Assembly (NCBI GenBank): GCA_036276115.1
Contig: DATBEM010000125.1
Coordinates: 1 to 64,000 of the forward strand
Origin: Trebonia sp036276115
GTDB lineage: Bacteria > Actinomycetota > Actinomycetes > Streptosporangiales > Streptosporangiaceae
Direction of reading: 5' to 3'
Length of the DNA: 64,000 nucleotides
In this document: positions 40,319 to 49,618 of the stretch, piece by piece
How positions within the stretch are numbered: position 1 is the stretch's first letter
How the letters are laid out: the number at the start of each line of letters is the position of its first letter
Translations under genes and position numbers: made by a program
Notes under the pieces: generated by a model
Told to the model about the DNA's origin: nothing
Database searches by the model: none
The model's input: the letters and a program-made list of their open reading frames with translations, nothing else

Positions 40319-43300
40319 ATGAGCAATCATCGACCTCGTTCGCGCGCGCTGGCGGCCGTCCTGGCCGCCACTGCCCTGGTGGCGGGCGCGCTGCTCGCCA
40401 CCGGCAGCGCGTCAGCCTCCCCGGCCAGCCCGGCCGGGAGCGCGCGGACGACCGCGAGCAAGACCGACGCCGGGCCGCCGGCCGGCTCGCCCATCACCAG
40501 CCCGGCCCCCGGCACGGTGTTCACGCCGGGCACGAACATCACCCTGGCGGCGGCCCCGTTCCTGGTCGGCGACGCCGTCAAGGACGGCCTCAGCAGCAGC
40601 CCGGTGACCTCCATCAAGTTCTACGCGAGCACCAGCCTGGCCACTAACCGGCTGGTCGGCGTGGCCAAGTCGGCCCCCTGGACGGTGCACTGGAACCATG
40701 TCCCGGCCGGCGACTACTCGCTGACCGCGGTGACCGCCAACGCCCACGGGAGCACCACCTCCGACCCGGTCGCCTTCTCGGTCGAGAAGCCCAGCGTGGT
40801 CGCCGACCAGGCGTCGCTGACGGTCGCCCAGGGGCACGCCTCCTCGTTCGGGGTCACGCTTTCGACGGCGCCGAGCAAGCCCGTCACCGTGCACCTGACC
40901 GATCGCGGCACCGGGACGGCGCTGTCCGGGGGGCAGGCACTCACGTTCACCCCGGCGAACTGGAACCGGCCGCAGCAGGTAACGGTCGCGCGGGCGCCGG
41001 GCAAGGCCGCTAAGGGCGGCAGCCACTCGACCGTCACGGCCACCGCCGCCGGGCTGGGCAGCGCCTCGGTCGGGGTGACCGCCGCGGTGACCGCGACCGG
41101 GTACGACCAGTGGTTCCTCAGCCTGTACAACGACATCACGAACCCGGCCAACGGCTACTTCAGCCCGCTCGGCATCCCCTACCACTCGGTCGAGCAGCTC
41201 ATCGTGGAGGCCCCGGACTACGGCCACGAGACGACCTCGGAGACCTACAGCTACTGGGTGTGGCTGGCAGCCGACTACGGCCGCATCAGCGGTGACTGGA
41301 CCGCGTTCAATAACGCCTGGTCCAACATGCAGCAGTACATGATCCCGAACGCCGCCAACCAGCCCGGGTGCAGCGGCTACAACGCCTCCTCGCCCGCGAC
41401 CTACGGGCCGGAGGAGCCCTCGCCGAGCGACTACCCGGTTGCCCTCAACTCCTCGGTCCCGGTCGGCTCGGACCCGCTCTACAGCGAGCTCCAGTCGACG
41501 TACGGCAACTGCAACATCTACACGCCGATGTGGATCATGGACACCGACAACCGCTACGGCTTCGGCCAGCAGGAAGACGGCACCTCCACCCCGAGCTGGA
41601 TCAACACCTTCCAGCGCGGCTCGGAGGAGTCGGTCTGGGACACCGTCCCGCAGCCGGACTGGGACACCCTGGCGAAGGGCCAGAGCGGCTCGGGCTACCT
41701 GGGCTTGTTCAACAACGGCGGCGGCAGCTTCGCCGCCCAGTACAAGTACACCGACGCGCCCGACGCCGACGCGCGCCTCATCCAGGCCGCCTACTGGGCC
41801 GAGCAGTACGCCACCACGCAGGGCAACCAGTCGCAGATCGCGTCGACCATGACGGACGCGGCCAAGCTGGGCGACTTCCTGCGCTACTCGATGTTCGACA
41901 AGTACTTCAAGCAGATCAGCGCCTCCTGCAGCGCCGGCGGCTCGGTGTCCTGCCCGGCGGGCACGTCCAAGGCGAACGAGGACACCTACCTGCTGTCCTG
42001 GTACTACGCGTTCGGCGGCTCCACCACCGGCGCCTGGTCCTGGCGGATCAGCGGCACCGAGGTCCACGAGGGCTACCAGAACCCGCTGGCGGCCTTCGCC
42101 CTGTCCACCACCTCGTTCCTGGACCCGGCGTCCCCGTCGGCCAAGTCCGACTGGGGGACCAGCCTGACCACGCAGCTCAACCTCATGCAGTGGCTGCAGT
42201 CGGCCGAGGGCGGGATCGCGGGCGGCGTCACCAACAACTGGGGCGGCAACTTCGGCGACGTGTCCAAGCCGCCGGCGGGCGATCCCACCTTCGACGGGAT
42301 GTACTACGACTTCGAGCCCGTCTACCACAACCCGCCGTCCAACCAGTGGTTCGGCTACCAGACCTGGCCGATGGAGCGGGTCGCGGAGTACTACTACGCG
42401 ACCGGCAACGCCCAGGCCGGGGCGATCTTGTCGAAGTGGGTGACGTGGGCCGAGTCGGTCGCCACGTTCAACACGTCCACCGGGGCGATCTGCCTGCCGG
42501 GGACGCTCAACTGGGCCGGCCAGCCGGGCGAGAACTGGACGACGGGCACGTCCTCGGCGTCGCAGCCGCCCGCCAACAGCGGCCTGCACGTCTCGGTGAC
42601 GGGGTGCTCGGCTGACCTGGGCGTGTCCGCGTCGCTGGCCAAGACGTACATGTACTACGCGGCCAAGTCCGGGAACACCGCCGCGCAGACCGCCGCCCGG
42701 AACATCATCGACATCATCCACCAGTTCTACGGCGACTCGCTCGGCTTCTCGGCCCCCGAGTCCCGGACGGACTACAGCAACTTCACCTCGGCCTTCAACA
42801 CCACCAACTACGAGGGCCTCTACATCCCCGCCGGCTGGTCCGGCAGCTACCCCAGCGCAGGCGGCACGATCAGCTCGGCCGACAAGACCTTCCTGTCCAT
42901 CCGCCCGTGGTACACCAGCGTCGCGGACTACCCCGAGGTGCAGGCCTACCTGAACGGCGGCTCCGCCCCGGTGTTCAACTACCACCGGTTCTGGGCCGAG
43001 GCGGACATCGCGACGGCGTTCGACTCGTTCGCCTTCCTGTTCCCGACGGTGTCCCCGCCCGCCAGCGCCACCTCGACGGTCACGGTCACCAACCCCGGCA
43101 CCCAGGCCGGCAGCGTGGGCACCGCCGCCAGCCTCCAGGTCCACGCGACCGACTCGGCATCCGGCAAGACCCTCACCTACAGCGCCACCGACCTGCCGCT
43201 CGGCCTGTCGATCAGCTCCGCCACCGGCGCGGTCACCGGCAGCCCGACCATGGCGGGCAGCTACACCACCACCGTGACCGTCAATGACGGCAGCGGCGGC

Positions 43301-43936
43301 TCCTCGGTCAACTTCGACTGGACGATCGGCGGGACACCGGCCGGCAACACGGTCACGGTGACCAACCCCGGCACCCAGACCGGCACCACCGGCACCGCCG
43401 CCAGCCTCCAGGTCCACGCGACCGACTCCGCCAGCGGCCAGACCCTCACCTACACCGCCACCAGCCTGCCCGCCGGCCTGTCCATCAGCACCAGCGGCCT
43501 CATCACCGGCACCCCCACCACCGCCGGCAGCTCCACCGTCACCGTGACAGCCAAGGACACGACCGGCGCCACCGGCAGCGCCACGTTCACCTGGACGATC
43601 AGCAGTGCCGGGGGCGGTGGTGGTGCCTGCCATGTCACCTACACCAAGAACAGCGACTGGCCGGGCGGGTTCACCGCCCAGGTGACCATCGCCAACACCA
43701 GCACCACGGCGCTGAGCTCGTGGTCGCTCACCTTCACCTTCCCCGGCGATCAGAAGATCACCAGCAACTTCAACGGCGGATTCTCCCAGACCGGGCAGAA
43801 CGCCACCCTCACCAACGCCAGCTACAACGGCGCCATCGCTTCCGGGGCCAGCATCACCGACGGCTTCCAAGGCTCCTGGACCAGCAACGACACCTCACCC
43901 ACCTCATTCAAGGTCAACGGCACCACCTGCACCTAG
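40319..43936 (+). CDS. Secreted GH48 reducing-end cellobiohydrolase, multimodular
   Basis: A 1205-residue enzyme. ATG 40319 is chosen over 40313 because GAGGAG then sits 6-7 nt upstream. After the signal peptide come an Ig-like module (about 45-150), a beta-rich accessory module (about 152-255) and the GH48 catalytic domain. The last opens Y-D-Q-W-F-L-S-L-Y-N-D-I, with E-A-P-D-Y-G-H-E-T-T-S-E-T-Y-S-Y-W near its start, and runs to about 905. Two tandem putative-Ig modules and a C-terminal CBM2 follow. GH48 enzymes release cellobiose processively from cellulose reducing ends and are the hallmark of strong cellulose degraders. A 16-bp terminator follows. Confidence 0.95.
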   Translation: MSNHRPRSRALAAVLAATALVAGALLATGSASASPASPAGSARTTASKTDAGPPAGSPITSPAPGTVFTPGTNITLAAAPFLVGDAVKDGLSSSPVTSIKFYASTSLATNRLVGVAKSAPWTVHWNHVPAGDYSLTAVTANAHGSTTSDPVAFSVEKPSVVADQASLTVAQGHASSFGVTLSTAPSKPVTVHLTDRGTGTALSGGQALTFTPANWNRPQQVTVARAPGKAAKGGSHSTVTATAAGLGSASVGVTAAVTATGYDQWFLSLYNDITNPANGYFSPLGIPYHSVEQLIVEAPDYGHETTSETYSYWVWLAADYGRISGDWTAFNNAWSNMQQYMIPNAANQPGCSGYNASSPATYGPEEPSPSDYPVALNSSVPVGSDPLYSELQSTYGNCNIYTPMWIMDTDNRYGFGQQEDGTSTPSWINTFQRGSEESVWDTVPQPDWDTLAKGQSGSGYLGLFNNGGGSFAAQYKYTDAPDADARLIQAAYWAEQYATTQGNQSQIASTMTDAAKLGDFLRYSMFDKYFKQISASCSAGGSVSCPAGTSKANEDTYLLSWYYAFGGSTTGAWSWRISGTEVHEGYQNPLAAFALSTTSFLDPASPSAKSDWGTSLTTQLNLMQWLQSAEGGIAGGVTNNWGGNFGDVSKPPAGDPTFDGMYYDFEPVYHNPPSNQWFGYQTWPMERVAEYYYATGNAQAGAILSKWVTWAESVATFNTSTGAICLPGTLNWAGQPGENWTTGTSSASQPPANSGLHVSVTGCSADLGVSASLAKTYMYYAAKSGNTAAQTAARNIIDIIHQFYGDSLGFSAPESRTDYSNFTSAFNTTNYEGLYIPAGWSGSYPSAGGTISSADKTFLSIRPWYTSVADYPEVQAYLNGGSAPVFNYHRFWAEADIATAFDSFAFLFPTVSPPASATSTVTVTNPGTQAGSVGTAASLQVHATDSASGKTLTYSATDLPLGLSISSATGAVTGSPTMAGSYTTTVTVNDGSGGSSVNFDWTIGGTPAGNTVTVTNPGTQTGTTGTAASLQVHATDSASGQTLTYTATSLPAGLSISTSGLITGTPTTAGSSTVTVTAKDTTGATGSATFTWTISSAGGGGGACHVTYTKNSDWPGGFTAQVTIANTSTTALSSWSLTFTFPGDQKITSNFNGGFSQTGQNATLTNASYNGAIASGASITDGFQGSWTSNDTSPTSFKVNGTTCT
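43664..43779 (+). repeat. 116-bp exact inverted repeat, GH48 copy
   Basis: Exact reverse complement of 38474-38589. It lies in the CBM2 of the GH48 gene, so the two copies are about 5.1 kb apart in opposite orientation. Confidence 0.9.
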
Positions 43937-43944
43937 CGCGAGCA

Positions 43945-43980
43945 CCGGCTCCCCGGGCCGTGACCGGCCCGGGGAGCCGG
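43945..43980 (+). terminator. Strong hairpin terminator after GH48
   Basis: Perfect 16-bp arms (CCGGCTCCCCGGGCCG at 43945-43960 and its complement at 43965-43980) around a TGAC loop, starting 8 nt after the GH48 stop. The convergent lipoprotein gene ends at 44028, so it may serve both. Confidence 0.85.
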
Positions 43981-44027
43981 CCAGTAGCCCGTCCCCCAGG
44001 GTCACCGTGACCCCGGCGGACGCGCCA

Positions 44028-44498
44028 TTACAAGCAGGCCTGGTCGAAGGCGGCCCCGTCGTCTTGCACGGTGGTCATGCCCGGCAGCTGGGCCGCGCCA
44101 CTTTGCGACTCGACCAGCGCGGTGTAGTCGTCGGCCAGGGTGGTCATGGCCTTGGCCACGGCCGGGCGGGTCTCGCGGGCCGCCGACGCGGTGAGCGCGG
44201 TGGCGAAGCTGGTGAAGTCCTGGTCGATGGCGGACTCACTGGCCTGGTCCTTGACCTGCCGGGCCTGCAGGGCCTGCTCAGCTTGCAGCGCGGCGGCGCA
44301 GGCGTGATCGGGACCAACCGGTCCCGTGAACGGCGCGCTCGAGTGGGCGGATGCGGCCGGGCTGGCGGCGGTGGCAGCGCCCGTGGTGGTGGCAGCGCCC
44401 GTGGTGGTGGCAGTGGCCGCGCTGCAGCCGCCCACGCCGAGGCCGGCCGCCAGCAGCACGATGAGGGGGAACATGGCACGGACCGCGGAATGCCTCAT
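44028..44498 (-). CDS. Small lipoprotein of unknown function
   Basis: 156 residues with a type II signal peptide: the hydrophobic core L-I-V-L-L-A-A-G is followed by the lipobox L-G-V-G-G-C. A Thr/Ala/Ser-rich linker comes next. The mature part is mostly helical (A-L-Q-A-E-Q-A-L-Q-A-R-Q, F-A-T-A-L-T-A-S-A) and ends with a Cys that could pair with the one near D-H-A-C-A-A-A-L. It would be anchored on the outer face of the membrane. No family is recognised. Confidence 0.7.
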   Translation of the reverse strand: MRHSAVRAMFPLIVLLAAGLGVGGCSAATATTTGAATTTGAATAASPAASAHSSAPFTGPVGPDHACAAALQAEQALQARQVKDQASESAIDQDFTSFATALTASAARETRPAVAKAMTTLADDYTALVESQSGAAQLPGMTTVQDDGAAFDQACL

Positions 44499-44733
44499 GG
44501 GCCGTGACGGTACGCCGGGCGTGGCGGCCTGCCCAGCGACGGCGCGGGCCGGCCCCGTTCAGCCAGCAACCAGCCGCCACCGCCACTGAAACTTACATTC
44601 CCGCCGTTTCTCGTAATGCGCGAACGGCGCCGGCCTATTGCGCATGTTTCAGCGACGTTTCAAAATGACCGAAATCAAAGCATCATGGGGACCAGCAGGG
44701 AGCCCGCTGAACATCGGCTGAGGAGAAGGCGCG

Positions 44734-45762
44734 GTGACGCTCGCAGATTCAGTACCGGGGCAGCCCGCACTCCCGACACTCGCCGACGTCGCTCACCTGG
44801 CCGGCGTCTCGCTGGCGACCGCGTCGCGCGTGCTGAACGGCTCCGCCCAGGTCAAGCCGCCGACAAGGGTAAAGGTCGAGCAGGCGATGACGCGGCTCGG
44901 GTACGTGCGCAACCGGACCCGCGCCGCGAGCAGCGGGCGAGCGAAATCCGTCGCGCTGGTCATGGGCGAGGAAACCGCCAAGGTCTTCACCGACCCGTTC
45001 TTCGCCCGCATGCTGCGCTCGGTCAGCAAGGAGCTTTCGGTCGCCGATTCACAGCTCGTCATGCTCACGTTGCCCTCACCTCGCGATTACCACACCGTGA
45101 CCAGGTACCTGCGCAGCGGCCACGTGGACGGCGCGCTATTCGTCTCCATGCACGACCGGCATGACTTTGACTGCCAGAGCCTCGGCATTCCGCTTGTCTT
45201 GTGCGGGCGGCCAGCCGACGGCGGCGCAGCGCTCTCCTACGTCGACGCCGACAACGTCGGCGGCGCCAGCGCGGCGGTCCGCCACCTGCTCGACAGCGGG
45301 CGCAAGGCCGTCGCGACGATCGCGGGGCCGCCGGACATGGCGGCGGGCGTTGACCGGCTGCTCGGATACCGCAAGGCGATGGCTGCCGCTGGCATCCTCG
45401 ATCCCGGCATGATCGCCTACGGCGACTTCAGCGCCATGTCCGGGCAGCATGCGCTGCAGCGGCTGATCGACCACCGCCCTGCCATCGACGCGGTGTTCGC
45501 CGCCTCCGACCTCATGGCCGCGGGCGCCCTCCACGCGCTGCGCCGGCTCGGCCGGCACGTGCCGCGCGACGTGGCCGTCATCGGCTTCGACGACCTGCCC
45601 GCCGCCCCGCAGACCGCCCCCCGGCTCACCACCGTCCGCCAGCCGGTCGACGCCATGGGAGCCCGCATGGCGCGCGAGGTCCTCGCCCAGATCGCCGACC
45701 CCGGCCGCGAGCCCGCCCACGTCATCCTCGACACCCAGCTCATCCTCCGCGGTTCCGCCTAG
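44734..45762 (+). CDS. LacI-family transcriptional regulator
   Basis: A 342-residue repressor starting at GTG 44734. The N-terminal LacI helix-turn-helix reads T-L-A-D-V-A-H-L-A-G-V-S-L-A-T-A-S-R-V-L-N-G. The periplasmic-binding-protein-like sensor domain shows D-A-V-F-A-A-S-D-L-M-A-A-G-A and V-A-V-I-G-F-D-D-L-P. It probably binds a sugar released by the neighbouring hydrolases and controls polysaccharide-use genes. TTTC/GAAA half-sites lie in its own upstream region (about 44600-44690), but none forms a clear dyad. Confidence 0.92.
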   Translation: MTLADSVPGQPALPTLADVAHLAGVSLATASRVLNGSAQVKPPTRVKVEQAMTRLGYVRNRTRAASSGRAKSVALVMGEETAKVFTDPFFARMLRSVSKELSVADSQLVMLTLPSPRDYHTVTRYLRSGHVDGALFVSMHDRHDFDCQSLGIPLVLCGRPADGGAALSYVDADNVGGASAAVRHLLDSGRKAVATIAGPPDMAAGVDRLLGYRKAMAAAGILDPGMIAYGDFSAMSGQHALQRLIDHRPAIDAVFAASDLMAAGALHALRRLGRHVPRDVAVIGFDDLPAAPQTAPRLTTVRQPVDAMGARMAREVLAQIADPGREPAHVILDTQLILRGSA

Positions 45763-45781
45763 CGACCGGGCCTCTGCTCAT

Positions 45782-45829
45782 ATGTGTTTGGCTTTTGCGG
45801 GACTATGATGCCGCAAAAGCCAAACACAT
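45782..45829. terminator. Perfect 19-bp hairpin downstream of the LacI gene
   Basis: Arms 45782-45800 (opening ATGTGTTTGGCTTTTGCGG) and 45811-45829 are exact complements around a 10-nt loop, starting 20 nt after the LacI stop. It is more AT-rich than its surroundings. No T run follows, so it may be a factor-assisted terminator or, alternatively, an operator-like or mobile palindrome. Confidence 0.65.
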
Positions 45830-45935
45830 GGCGCTGCCGTCGCTACCGAAGCGGGCATCTCCGCAACTGCCAGCGGACGTCCTTTGGTTCTGGTAGAACA
45901 CGCTAAGTACCCATTTACTCACGCCTGGAGGATGG

Positions 45936-46535
45936 ATGCTTGGCTTCGCCACCGTGGACTTGTCTGAGCGCGACCAGGCCCTGACCGTGTGGCTCACCTC
46001 GCTGGCGGCCGTGCGGGTGAGCGCCGAGGTCGGGCACACGAACGCCGTCCGCCTTGACCTCGCGGATGAGGCCGCGCCCCGGCGCGCGTGGAGCATGACC
46101 TGCGACCGGTACGTGGTCCTGACCGACCGAACCCCGCGTGATCATCCCGCCCTGGCCGGCTGGGGCCTGGTGCCGTGCGACCTGGACATGCTCGCGGAGC
46201 TGACCGTCGCCGCCCAGGAGACGATCATGACCGCGTTCACGGCGTACGTCGCCACCAAGCGGGGCAAGGCGGCCGAGCTCGTCGACCCGGTGCTGCCGCC
46301 CGTGCCGCCGCCGCTTGACCAGGCGGCCCTTGACGGCGAAACGCCCGAGCAGCTCACCCTGGCGGTCGCGAACCAGGTCAAGCGGACGTGGGCGGCCTGG
46401 CTGGCGGCCGAGCGCGAGCGGGTCAAGCGCCGGGCCTACATGCCCGGCGGGCGCAAGGACGAGCAGCCCAGCGCGCTGCCGGCCGAGTTCAGCGGCCAGT
46501 ACCCGCTCCAGCCGGCCCGGGCCTGGGCGCGGTGA
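45936..46535 (+). CDS. Conserved-looking hypothetical protein coupled to an exonuclease gene
   Basis: A 199-residue soluble protein that I do not recognise. The first 80 residues alternate strands (V-R-V-S-A-E-V-G-H-T-N-A-V-R-L-D-L). The rest is helical, with a Pro-rich linker (P-V-L-P-P-V-P-P-P) and a basic helix (E-R-E-R-V-K-R-R-A-Y). It may bind nucleic acid. Its stop overlaps the exonuclease start as GTGA, so the two products are made together and may work together. Confidence 0.6.
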   Translation: MLGFATVDLSERDQALTVWLTSLAAVRVSAEVGHTNAVRLDLADEAAPRRAWSMTCDRYVVLTDRTPRDHPALAGWGLVPCDLDMLAELTVAAQETIMTAFTAYVATKRGKAAELVDPVLPPVPPPLDQAALDGETPEQLTLAVANQVKRTWAAWLAAERERVKRRAYMPGGRKDEQPSALPAEFSGQYPLQPARAWAR

Positions 46536-47296
46536 CGCTCGACTTCACCGCCATTGACTTCGAGACCGCGAACTCGCACCGGGCCTCGGTCTGCTCGGTC
46601 GGGATGGTGAAGGTCCGCGACGGCCAGGTCGTGGGCCAGTCCGGCGGGCTGGTGCGCCCGGGCCCCGGCCACGATCACTTCGACGGGTTCAATACCGCCA
46701 TCCACGGCATTACCGCCGAGATGGTGGCGAAGGCACCGCCGTGGCGGCGAGTCGCCCGCTGGATCGCCCACTACGTCGGGACTGACCTGCTGGTCGCCCA
46801 CAACGCCGCCTTCGACGTTGGCGTGCTCCGGGACGCGTGCACGGCCGGGAGCATCCCCTGGCCTCGCCTCGACTTCCTGTGCACCATGCTTCTCGCCCGC
46901 CGGGCACTCCGCCTGCCGTCCTACCGGCTGCCGTTCGTCGCCGCCGAGTGCGGCGTGGAACCCGGCCGCTACCACGAGGCCCTCAGCGACGCCCGCGCCT
47001 GCGCGCAGATCGCGGTCGCCCTGGCGCAGAAGCAGGGCGCGGGCACGCTCCGCGAGCTCGCGGCCGCCCTCGACATCCGCGCCGGGCGCCTGGAAGAAGG
47101 GCAGTACGTCCCCGGCGCACGGCGCGATGTCAAGGGCGGCCGGGCCGGCCGCCCGCGCCCGTTATCCGCCCTTTCATTTCACGGCTGCCCCGGCGCCAGT
47201 CGCTGGCCTGCGGTTCCTGCCTCCGCTGAAAACCGCGCCTGCGGGCGCGGTGGACGACGGGGCACCCGGGCGCGGCTAATGAGGGCAGTCAGGTGA
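46532..47296 (+). CDS. DEDDh 3'-5' exonuclease (DnaQ-like)
   Basis: A 254-residue protein from GTG 46532. The exonuclease fold occupies about 1-170: Exo I has the paired acids in F-T-A-I-D-F-E-T-A-N, Exo II has Asp in V-A-H-N-A-A-F-D-V-G-V-L, and Exo III has H-E-A-L-S-D-A-R-A-C-A. The His-x4-Asp spacing places it in the DEDDh group. A Gly/Arg-rich, probably disordered tail follows; its last 60 residues may be non-conserved read-through. It trims DNA or RNA 3' ends with two metal ions; the specific pathway is unknown. Confidence 0.85.
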   Translation: MTLDFTAIDFETANSHRASVCSVGMVKVRDGQVVGQSGGLVRPGPGHDHFDGFNTAIHGITAEMVAKAPPWRRVARWIAHYVGTDLLVAHNAAFDVGVLRDACTAGSIPWPRLDFLCTMLLARRALRLPSYRLPFVAAECGVEPGRYHEALSDARACAQIAVALAQKQGAGTLRELAAALDIRAGRLEEGQYVPGARRDVKGGRAGRPRPLSALSFHGCPGASRWPAVPASAENRACGRGGRRGTRARLMRAVR

Positions 47297-47314
47297 TACC
47301 GGGAGGACTGGGCA

Positions 47315-49477
47315 ATGGCCGCAAAGAGAGCCTCGATCGCATCCGTGCTGCTGCTGGTGGCCGCCTTGCTGCCGGGGGCCGGACTGCTCGCGGCGACGCC
47401 CGCCGTGGCCGCGACCGCCGTGGCCGCGAGCGCGCAAGCGACCGCCGCGAGCGTCACCGTCAACGCCACCGCCGGGCTCGGGACGATCCCGGCCGGGGCG
47501 ATCGGCCTGGGCGCCGCCGTGTACGACGGCGACATGAACGACGCCGCGATACCGCCGCTGCTGAAGGCGGCCGGGATCAACGCCCTGCGCTACCCCGGCG
47601 GCTCCTATTCCGACATCTACAACTGGCAGACCGAGGCGGCGGCGGCCGGCGGGTACGTGGCCCCGGACACGAGCTTCGCGGACTTCATGACGACCGCGAA
47701 CGCCGCTAGCGCCCGGCCCGTCATCACCGTGAACTACGGCACCGGCACCCCGAGCCTGGCGGCGGCGTGGGCCCAGGCGGCGGCGGGCGACTCGGTCGGC
47801 TACTGGGAGGTCGGCAACGAGGTGTACGGGAACGGCACCTACGGGACCAACTGGGAGGCGGACGCCCACTGCGACACCTCGCTGAACGGGCCAGCGGTGA
47901 CGATCGGCAGCGAGCCGTCGCAGACCTACGGGTGCGGGCCGGCTCAGTATGCCGCAGGAGTCGCGCAGTTCGAGTCCGCCATCCACGCCGTGAGCCCGAA
48001 CGCGAAAGTCTGCGCGGTCTTGACCACGCCCGGATTCTGGCCCGACGGCGTGACCAATTCGCAGTACCCGCAAGCCTGGAACCAGACCGTGCTCAGCGCG
48101 CTGGGCTCCGCCACCCAGTGCGTCATCGTGCACTACTACCCGGGCGGATCGTCGACCGCGGGCATGCTGACGGATCCGGCCGGCATCGCTGGCATCATGG
48201 CGACGCTGCACAGCGAGATCAGCCAGTACGCCGGCATCGCCAGCGCCGCCAGCGTCCCCGTCCTGGTGACCGAGACTAACTCCTCCATCGACATGGACAC
48301 CCAGCCCGCGGCCCTGTTCGGGGCGGACATGTACATGACGTGGCTGGAGAACGGGGCCGGAGAAGTCGACTGGTGGAACGAGCACAACGGCGAGGGCAGC
48401 GTCTCGACCGTGGACGGCGCCACCGACTACGGCGACCAGGGGATCTTCTCCAACAACAGCAACTCCGGCGGCACCGCCGAGCCCGCCACCGACACGCCCT
48501 TCGCGCCCTACTACGGGATCGAGATGCTGTCGAAGCTGGCGGCGCCGGGGGCCACCATGGTCACCGCCAGCGCGAGCCAGTCGCTGCTGCGGGTCCATGC
48601 CGTCCGGGACGGGTCGGGGAACCTCAACGTGCTCATCGACAACGAGGACCCGTCCAGTTCCTACGCGGTGAGCCTGGCCTACAACGGCTTCACCGCCACC
48701 GGCAGCCCCACCGTGTACACGCTGGCCAACAACGCCACCTCGATCACCAGCGCGGCCGGCAGCGCCAGCTCGGTCACCGTCGCGCCCTACTCGCTGACCG
48801 TCGTCCACGTTCCCGGCAGCGGCGGGACCGGCGTGACCGCCCCCGGAGCGCCCGGCCAGCCGGTGGCCTCCGGCCTGTCCTCCAGCACCTCGTCCAGCAC
48901 GTCGGGCACCGCCACCCTCACCTGGCCGGCCGCCGCCGCGGGCACGTACCCGGTCACCGGGTACCAGGTCTACCGGGCATCAGCGGGCGGCAGCGGCACG
49001 CTCGCGGCCACGACGACCACCACCAGCGCCACCCTGACCGGGCTGACCATCGGGGCGAGCTACACCTACGACGTGGTCGCGGTCGACAGCCACGGTAACC
49101 CCTCGCTGCCCTCTCCCCCGGTCACGTTCACCGTGCCGCCGCCCGCCAGCGCCAGCTGCGCGGTCCACTACGCGCTCCAGGGCAGCTGGCCGGGCGGCTT
49201 CCAGGGCGGCGTCACGATCACCAACAACGCCACCACGCCGGTCAACGGCTGGACGCTGACCTGGACCTGGCCGTCGAGCGCAGTGGCGATCACCCAGGCC
49301 TGGGGCGCCACCGCCACCCAGTCCGGCGCGGCCGTGTCGGCCGTCAACGCCAGCTACGACGCGATGATCGCCGCCGGCGGCGGGACGGCCATCCTCGGCT
49401 TCCTGGCCAGCGACGCCAGCCAGCCACCGGCCCCGGCCGCCTTCTACCTCAACGGCCACGTCTGCGCCAGCGACTGA
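47315..49477 (+). CDS. Secreted arabinofuranosidase-like glycoside hydrolase with FN3 and CBM2
   Basis: A 720-residue protein, ATG 47315 after GGGAGG. The signal peptide is followed by a clan-A (beta/alpha)8 barrel at about 45-400. N-A-L-R-Y-P-G-G-S-Y-S-D lies near residue 85, the likely acid/base Glu is in Y-W-E-V-G-N-E-V-Y-G, and the likely nucleophile Glu is in V-L-V-T-E-T-N-S. A beta-sandwich, a fibronectin III module at about 510-605 and a C-terminal CBM2 follow. The pattern fits GH51/GH44-like alpha-L-arabinofuranosidases or related hemicellulases; the exact family cannot be settled by eye. Confidence 0.8.
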   Translation: MAAKRASIASVLLLVAALLPGAGLLAATPAVAATAVAASAQATAASVTVNATAGLGTIPAGAIGLGAAVYDGDMNDAAIPPLLKAAGINALRYPGGSYSDIYNWQTEAAAAGGYVAPDTSFADFMTTANAASARPVITVNYGTGTPSLAAAWAQAAAGDSVGYWEVGNEVYGNGTYGTNWEADAHCDTSLNGPAVTIGSEPSQTYGCGPAQYAAGVAQFESAIHAVSPNAKVCAVLTTPGFWPDGVTNSQYPQAWNQTVLSALGSATQCVIVHYYPGGSSTAGMLTDPAGIAGIMATLHSEISQYAGIASAASVPVLVTETNSSIDMDTQPAALFGADMYMTWLENGAGEVDWWNEHNGEGSVSTVDGATDYGDQGIFSNNSNSGGTAEPATDTPFAPYYGIEMLSKLAAPGATMVTASASQSLLRVHAVRDGSGNLNVLIDNEDPSSSYAVSLAYNGFTATGSPTVYTLANNATSITSAAGSASSVTVAPYSLTVVHVPGSGGTGVTAPGAPGQPVASGLSSSTSSSTSGTATLTWPAAAAGTYPVTGYQVYRASAGGSGTLAATTTTTSATLTGLTIGASYTYDVVAVDSHGNPSLPSPPVTFTVPPPASASCAVHYALQGSWPGGFQGGVTITNNATTPVNGWTLTWTWPSSAVAITQAWGATATQSGAAVSAVNASYDAMIAAGGGTAILGFLASDASQPPAPAAFYLNGHVCASD

Positions 49478-49618
49478 CCAGGCCCGGCCCTTGACGCAGA
49501 CGGGCAAATCCCTACTGCTCGCATCGCGCGGGTAGCGGAGCGTCCCCGGTGGCGCCCCGTGTGCCAGGCTGGGTGCGGCGCCGCCGATCCGGGAACGGCC
49601 GCAGTAGCGCCGGCCCGG

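Noticed and set aside
40412..43870. 1152-codon open frame antisense to the GH48 gene
   Set aside because: Gly/Arg/Val-rich composition, no domain or ribosome-binding site. It is the usual shadow of a high-GC gene, whereas the plus strand has clear signal peptide, catalytic and CBM2 features.
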